Positions 59,793 to 64,000 of a DNA stretch of 64,000 bases are shown piece after piece. Below the pieces are notes generated by a model. That model was given only the letters and a program-made list of their open reading frames with translations. It ran no database searches and was not told the origin of the DNA. Source of the DNA: Halobellus sp. LT62 (GTDB taxonomy: Archaea > Halobacteriota > Halobacteria > Halobacteriales > Haloferacaceae); contig NZ_JAYEZO010000001.1 in assembly GCF_037031285.1 (NCBI RefSeq), forward strand, positions 62,001 through 126,000, written 5' to 3'. The position numbers were made by a program, and so were the translations under genes. Position 1 is the first letter of the stretch, and each line of letters opens with the position of its first letter.

Positions 59793-59862
59793 GCGCCAGC
59801 CGGGAATTGAACCCGGGCTAGTGGCTTGGGAAGCCACTGTCCTACCACTGGACCACTGGCGC
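59793..59862 (-). tRNA. trnG: tRNA-Gly (anticodon CCC)
   Basis: 70-nt cloverleaf on the minus strand. Acceptor GCGCCAG/CTGGCGC, anticodon stem GTGGC/GCCAC around the loop TTCCCAA, and T-arm CCGGGTTCAATTCCCGG. CCA not encoded, no intron. A minus-strand TATA-like CCTTAAGT (59911-59918) lies about 50 bases upstream, implying a short 5' leader that RNase P removes. Confidence 0.95.
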
Positions 59863-59965
59863 GCAGACGACCGGACGCCGTCGTACACTCGAAACAGAGC
59901 CGCAGCCCGGACTTAAGGATGACGGAACATCGCACCGCGTCGCCGTCGTCGTGAACGGGTTCGGC

Positions 59966-60529
59966 TTACGCGTCCAGTCGGTAGAACAGCGCCTCGAAGT
60001 CCTCGCCGTCGAGTTCAGACAGGTGCGCCTCGGACTCTTTTCGAAGCGTCTCGATCTCCGACTCCAACCGTTGATACCGCTCGTCGGCTTCGAGTTCGAA
60101 CTGCGGCTTTTTCGCCATTAGCGCCTCCCGCTTCGAGAGCTTCGCGAAGAACGTCTGCAGCGTGTCGGTGTACTCCGATCGTCGGAGGAGCCGATCGACG
60201 ACGTTTTTGAGCCCCGTCTCACCGACGGGCTTCGTGAGGTACGCGTCGAATCCCAACTCCAGAATGTCGAAGTCGGGGTCGACGGCGGTGATCATCGCCA
60301 CGCTGCACTCGGGGTCCCGCTCGCGGATCCGTTCGAGCACCTCGTCGCCTGACATCCCCGGCATCCGTCGATCCAAGAGCGCGACGTCGGCCGGCTGATC
60401 GAACCGTTCGAGCGCGGTCGCGCCGTTATGAGCCGTCTCGACGGCGTACTCGTCGTCCAACCACGACGCGTACAACTCCGCGAGGTCGGGCTCGTCGTCG
60501 ACGATCAAGACGTGAGGCAGAGCGCTCAT
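59966..60529 (-). CDS. Response regulator with HalX domain
   Basis: 187 residues. Receiver domain at 5-118 (HVLIVDDEPDLAELYASWLD; phospho-acceptor Asp53 in ALLDRRMPG; AYLTKPVGE with the conserved Lys), then the HalX domain (about 120-187), a helical output module found in haloarchaea and thought to act in signalling. The cognate histidine kinase is not in the window. Divergent from the DUF7504-like gene. Confidence 0.95.
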   Translation of the reverse strand: MSALPHVLIVDDEPDLAELYASWLDDEYAVETAHNGATALERFDQPADVALLDRRMPGMSGDEVLERIRERDPECSVAMITAVDPDFDILELGFDAYLTKPVGETGLKNVVDRLLRRSEYTDTLQTFFAKLSKREALMAKKPQFELEADERYQRLESEIETLRKESEAHLSELDGEDFEALFYRLDA

Positions 60530-60618
60530 ACTGTCGAGGTATTCGAGGATCCATTTATTCGTAGAAGTGATAAGTCTACTCCCTTTGACTCTCTGTGGCT
60601 CGAAGGCGCTCGTATCAA

Positions 60619-60628
60619 GATTTATTAT
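60619..60628 (+). promoter_or_regulatory. TATA-like box for DUF7504-like gene
   Basis: GATTTATTAT centred 26 bases before ATG 60650; leaderless spacing. Confidence 0.5.
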
Positions 60629-60649
60629 GCGAGTCTAACAGTATCCCCT

Positions 60650-61504
60650 ATGCAACACGACGAGGGCGAGTCGTCAGCGGAGGACGACGCGCCGTCCTCG
60701 TCACTCGGTGATCTCGCCGATCGACTCGGCGACTCCGCCGACGAGGAGTCCTCGGACTCTGAGAACTCGAAGTCGCTGTCGGAACTCACCGAATCGATCG
60801 AAAAGCGCGATAGCGCGCCGTCCACCGATTCGATCGACGACGGCGACTTGGGCCGGTGGGACTTCGTCGCCCGAGACGACGACGGCGACGCGGCCGCGCT
60901 CGACCCGAAAACCGAAGCCCTGCTCGAGTTCGCTGACGGGGCGTCAAATATCCTGCTCAGTGGCCCCGGTGAGTGTCCCGCAGAGCAAAACCTCTGTTCG
61001 CGCCTGATGGAGTCGGGCACGGACGCGCCCGCGAACCTCCTCGCTATCACCGTCTCCGAGACGCCGAGCCAGCGGCTGTCCGCCCTCGAAAATTACCTCG
61101 AAGGGCCGGTCGGAGAGACGGCCGTCGTCGACGTTCGCAACTACAACCGCGAGACGACCTACGAGGAGTACGACGGTCCCGTCGAGGTCCGCACCGTCTC
61201 GAACCCGCAAGATCTCCGGCGGATCGGCATCGTCACCAGTAAGATCCTCACCGAATGGGACGAGCTGTCGGGTCCGACGACGATGTGTCTCCACTCGCTG
61301 TCGGATTTGCTTGACTTCAACGAGGACCACCAGCGGGTGTTCCGGTTCCTCCACGTCCTTCGCGGGCGGGTCCAATCGGCCGGGGTGCGGGCGCACTACC
61401 ACTTCGACCCCGAACGGCACGAGGGGCAGACCGTCCGAACGTTCCAGTCGCTCTTCGAGACGGTTCTCGCGTTCGACGAGGACGGCTCCGTCGCGCTCGA
61501 TTAA
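60650..61504 (+). CDS. DUF7504-like RecA-fold protein
   Basis: 284 residues. An acidic, Ser-rich first 75 residues precede a RecA/KaiC-like fold region: ALLEFADGASNILLSGPGEC, PANLLAITVSETPSQRLSAL, VVDVRNYN and MCLHSLSDLLDFNEDHQRVF. The Walker A motif is degenerate (SGPGECPAEQ), so ATP hydrolysis is unlikely. Such proteins occur beside haloarchaeal signalling genes. The start ATG 60650 is fixed by the TATA box. Its stop overlaps that of the convergent gene by four bases. Confidence 0.83.
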   Translation: MQHDEGESSAEDDAPSSSLGDLADRLGDSADEESSDSENSKSLSELTESIEKRDSAPSTDSIDDGDLGRWDFVARDDDGDAAALDPKTEALLEFADGASNILLSGPGECPAEQNLCSRLMESGTDAPANLLAITVSETPSQRLSALENYLEGPVGETAVVDVRNYNRETTYEEYDGPVEVRTVSNPQDLRRIGIVTSKILTEWDELSGPTTMCLHSLSDLLDFNEDHQRVFRFLHVLRGRVQSAGVRAHYHFDPERHEGQTVRTFQSLFETVLAFDEDGSVALD

Positions 61505-62862
61505 CTGCGCTCGTTGCGTTCGAGTTCCGAGAGGTCGCCGAACGGCGAGTCCGACTGTGAGGAACCGGCGTTCTCCCCGTCGTCACCGTCGCCGAGGTCC
61601 TCCGAGTCGAACTCGAACGGCGACGCGGATTCCCGTTCGTCGGTCGCGCCCCGGTCAGCCGCCGATTCTGCGCTCACACCGTGTCCGAACTGTTCGTCGT
61701 CTCCGGGGTCCGATCCGTCGGTGTCCGAGAGTGAATCTTCGACGGGGATCCCGCCTCCCTGCCCGCTTTGTCCCCCGGCGTTCGATCGCGGCGACTGGCG
61801 CTGACGCGAGACGCGCTCCGGCGGATCGTCCGGCGAGTCGGCTGGTGAGTGCGCCGGGACTTCGGCGGAACGGGGACTGTCCGGGGTGTTTCCATCGCGG
61901 GTCTCGCTGTCCGTCGTGACGATAGCATCGGACAGAAATAGCCATTTTTTCCGCTTTTCGACGCCCGATACTGAGTTCTCGCAGTGCGGACAGTACGGTC
62001 GCGAGAGCAAGTCGAGATCGATCGTGGCCTCGCACGATTCGCATATCCCCTCGTGAACGCCGAGCGCCGCGGCGTCGCGCTTGACCGACTGCAGCGCGTC
62101 GCGTTCCCACCGGAGGTTCGAGAGCGCCTCTCGAGAGCGATTCTCCGCGCTCGCGATGTCCGTTTCTAACTCGTCGGTCTGTGAGACGAGGTACTTGAGA
62201 ATCGTTTCGAGATTCTCGAACTCGGCGTCGATCCACGATCTGAGCTGCTCCTGCTCGGACGCGAGTTCGGACTGCTCGGACGCGACCTGTTGGTGTTTCC
62301 GGTCGACGACCGATTCGAGCGAATCGACTCGCGTTCGCAGCGATTCGTACTGCTCAGTGAGGGATTCCCGCGTGGTCTCGGCAGTTGTCGTCACCTCGTC
62401 GAGTTCGGCTTCGATTTCCGCCAGCCGAGTCGCGACCGCCTCCGTCACGTCGCCGAGGGACTGACCGCGCTCGGTCTCCGCTTCGACCTCCGCTTGCAGG
62501 TCGTCGACGCGCTCTTTGAGCGACTCGAACTGCGATTCGAGGTCACCGTCAGGGCGCTCTTCCGTGCTGGTGTCCGCTCTCCGATCCTCGTGGCGGGCTT
62601 TCTTCTCGCGTCGTATCGCATCCGCGTCGAACTCGGCCGGTTTCTCCGCCCCGCTGACCGTCTCGTCCTCGAAGGGGTGGTTTCTGCCTCCGGAATCGTC
62701 GAGCAACTGGGTCAGCTCGTTGAGCGTCCAGTACGACGAGACCAAGCGCTCGAACAGTTCCTCCCGAGAGATGCCCTGACTCGCGGCGTGCTGGTCTAGC
62801 CACTCCTCGAAAGAGGTCGCCGTCGGAGTGCTATCTCCAGCGTCGGGGAAGTCGTCGGACAT
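61501..62862 (-). CDS. Coiled-coil protein with zinc-ribbon and disordered tail
   Basis: 453 residues: a helical N-terminus (SFEEWLDQHAASQGISREEL), then a long coiled coil (about 100-265, e.g. ESQFESLKERVDDLQAEVEA), then a Cys-pair zinc ribbon (CESCEATIDL and YCPHCENSV, about 278-305), then an acidic Ser/Asp-rich tail of about 130 residues. No enzyme motif. Start ATG 62862 (MSDDFPDAGD). It looks like a structural or partner-binding protein; function unknown. Divergent from the DUF5305 gene. Confidence 0.85.
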   Translation of the reverse strand: MSDDFPDAGDSTPTATSFEEWLDQHAASQGISREELFERLVSSYWTLNELTQLLDDSGGRNHPFEDETVSGAEKPAEFDADAIRREKKARHEDRRADTSTEERPDGDLESQFESLKERVDDLQAEVEAETERGQSLGDVTEAVATRLAEIEAELDEVTTTAETTRESLTEQYESLRTRVDSLESVVDRKHQQVASEQSELASEQEQLRSWIDAEFENLETILKYLVSQTDELETDIASAENRSREALSNLRWERDALQSVKRDAAALGVHEGICESCEATIDLDLLSRPYCPHCENSVSGVEKRKKWLFLSDAIVTTDSETRDGNTPDSPRSAEVPAHSPADSPDDPPERVSRQRQSPRSNAGGQSGQGGGIPVEDSLSDTDGSDPGDDEQFGHGVSAESAADRGATDERESASPFEFDSEDLGDGDDGENAGSSQSDSPFGDLSELERNERS

Positions 62863-62993
62863 CTCAGTGGGTACAGCTACGTGACGTTTGATTGGCGAGG
62901 ACAAAAGTTTTGTTGCAGTTGCGAGCATATGCGACGTGATGGTTGCCGCTTGGCGGTGTTTGACCACTGTTTGGTTTGGAGACTCTGCTACCG

Positions 62994-64000
62994 ATGGCGT
63001 TTGAACACCGCGTGAAGCTGTTTATCAGCGAAAACCACCGCCTTATCGTCGCTGCGCTCGTTCTGGTGGGTGTCCTCTGTCTGGTCGGCGCGGGGTACGT
63101 CTTCAGCACGCCGACGACCCAGACGATCACCGAGGAGACCGATCGACAGACCTTCGAGACGCGCGCGGACCCCAGCGCGCTCGTCACCCGTCAGACGGCA
63201 CTGTACGAACAGGGCGAGCGGTTGGACAACCGTTCGGTGTACTTTCTCTCCGCGTCGCCGTCGATGACCTTCGACGTCGAGACGACGGTCCCGGCCGACG
63301 TTCCGGTTCGGTTGAACCATCGACTCGAACTGGAGATCCGCGGGGTACGGGACGGTCAAGAGTTCTACCGCTCGACGGAGACGCTTCTGGAAGCGAACGA
63401 AACGGTCACTGACGGGCAGTTCACCGCCTCGGAGACAGTGAACGTCTCCGCGCTTCGCGGCGAGCTTCAGACGCTTCGAGCCTCGACGGAGGGTGTCGGC
63501 GAGTTCGAGATTCGGCTGTCGCAGACCGTGCAGTATGAAACCGAATCGTACGAAGGAACCTTGGTATCGACGGTCCCGTTCGTCATCGACGGCCGGTCGT
63601 ACTACCTCGAGGAGACGGTCGAAGCCGAGCAGGTCGAGTCGATGTCGGTCCAACGACAGGTCACGGAGCCGCCGAACCCGCTCGAATACGGCGGATTCGC
63701 GCTCGTCGGCCTCCTCCTGCTCGGCGTCGCGGTGCTCGCGCGCGACCTCGACGACCGGATCGACACAGAGGAACTGCGCACCCGGATCGTCCACGACCGA
63801 CACGACGAGTGGATCTCCCGCGGCGAGTTCCCGACGAACTCCCAGAAGCAGTACATCTCGATTCTGACGCTCGAAGACCTCGTCGACGTCGCGATCGACA
63901 CCAACCGCCGGGTGATTCACGACCCGCAGATCGACGCTTACGCCGTGATCGACTCCTCGGAGATCTACTACTACGCGATCGAAGAGGTCGCCGCCGACGA
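62994..64000 (+). CDS. DUF5305-like membrane protein (3' end beyond window)
   Basis: 335 codons visible from ATG 62994 with no stop in the window. N-terminal helix at about 18-38 (LIVAALVLVGVLCLVGAGYV), an extracytoplasmic beta-rich domain (about 60-225; FLSASPSMTFDVETTVPADV), a second helix near 236-252 (YGGFALVGLLLLGVAVLARD), then a cytoplasmic tail (DRHDEWISRGEFPTNSQKQY). The family is halophile-specific and often near a signal peptidase gene, which could lie just outside. The name is from memory; the gene was recognised from the continuous frame. Confidence 0.85.
   Translation, partial: MAFEHRVKLFISENHRLIVAALVLVGVLCLVGAGYVFSTPTTQTITEETDRQTFETRADPSALVTRQTALYEQGERLDNRSVYFLSASPSMTFDVETTVPADVPVRLNHRLELEIRGVRDGQEFYRSTETLLEANETVTDGQFTASETVNVSALRGELQTLRASTEGVGEFEIRLSQTVQYETESYEGTLVSTVPFVIDGRSYYLEETVEAEQVESMSVQRQVTEPPNPLEYGGFALVGLLLLGVAVLARDLDDRIDTEELRTRIVHDRHDEWISRGEFPTNSQKQYISILTLEDLVDVAIDTNRRVIHDPQIDAYAVIDSSEIYYYAIEEVAAD

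Overview
The window is a gene-dense, GC-rich stretch of a haloarchaeal (class Halobacteria) chromosome. The evidence is the strongly acidic proteins, the archaeal-type ribosomal proteins S6e and S19e, class I lysyl-tRNA synthetase, the HalX and HalOD1 output domains, many halophile-only small protein families, Tat- and Cys-anchored lipoproteins, and promoters in which a TATA-like box lies about 26-28 bases upstream of a start codon with no leader. The genus cannot be decided from the sequence alone. There is no rRNA operon, CRISPR array, insertion sequence with a transposase, or prophage. Most genes are intact core or housekeeping genes.

Layout. 1-7.8 kb: the end of an M29 aminopeptidase gene, S6e with a repetitive acidic tail, oligoendopeptidase F, an aldo/keto reductase, the PitA-type chlorite dismutase/ABM fusion and a HalOD1 protein. 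7.9-20.2 kb: two site-2 (M50) proteases, lysS-pyrH, a molybdopterin synthase (MoaE) fusion, thiL, a UPF0104 flippase-like protein, the rps19e-PDCD5-PP-loop cluster and an EamA transporter. 20.2-27.7 kb: alcohol dehydrogenase, hisS, stress protein-truA, small zinc and acidic proteins, and a DHH phosphoesterase. 27.7-35.2 kb is an envelope-related block: a PAP2 phosphatase overlapping an apparently circularly permuted oligopeptide-type binding lipoprotein, and divergent from it an arylsulfotransferase-like protein translationally coupled to a polytopic glycosyltransferase-like protein, then an LssY-like membrane protein. 35.2-41.2 kb: stress proteins, an acetyltransferase, DUF5806 and DUF5789 proteins, an RNase J/CPSF-like nuclease and a metzincin lipoprotein. 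41.3-41.8 kb: the RNase P RNA gene (minus strand). 42-50 kb: AMMECR1, nicotinate phosphoribosyltransferase and nicotinamidase (NAD salvage) around a surface zinc-protease-like lipoprotein, a thioesterase, an M23-like protein, a lipoate ligase-like protein and dihydroorotase. 50-59.5 kb: a nitrilase-family amidase with glycerol kinase, a CoA-disulfide-reductase-like flavoprotein, tRNA-Lys, ferredoxin nitrite/sulfite reductase and an Lrp-TRASH regulator. 59.6-64 kb: tRNA-Gly, a HalX response regulator, a RecA-like DUF7504 protein, a coiled-coil zinc-ribbon protein and the start of a DUF5305 membrane protein.

The most interesting non-coding signal is a set of dispersed elements. One is an intergenic repeat (three copies) with an internal inverted repeat and a TATA-like end. 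The other is a family of about 80-bp palindromic, MITE-like elements (three copies). One of the palindromic elements sits cleanly inside one copy of the larger repeat, and the other two copies serve as empty sites. Both tRNA genes have a partial copy of their own 3' end about 110-125 bp downstream, with a matching inverted T-arm copy. The most interesting coding signal is the apparent circular permutation of the binding lipoprotein at 28.6-30.4 kb.
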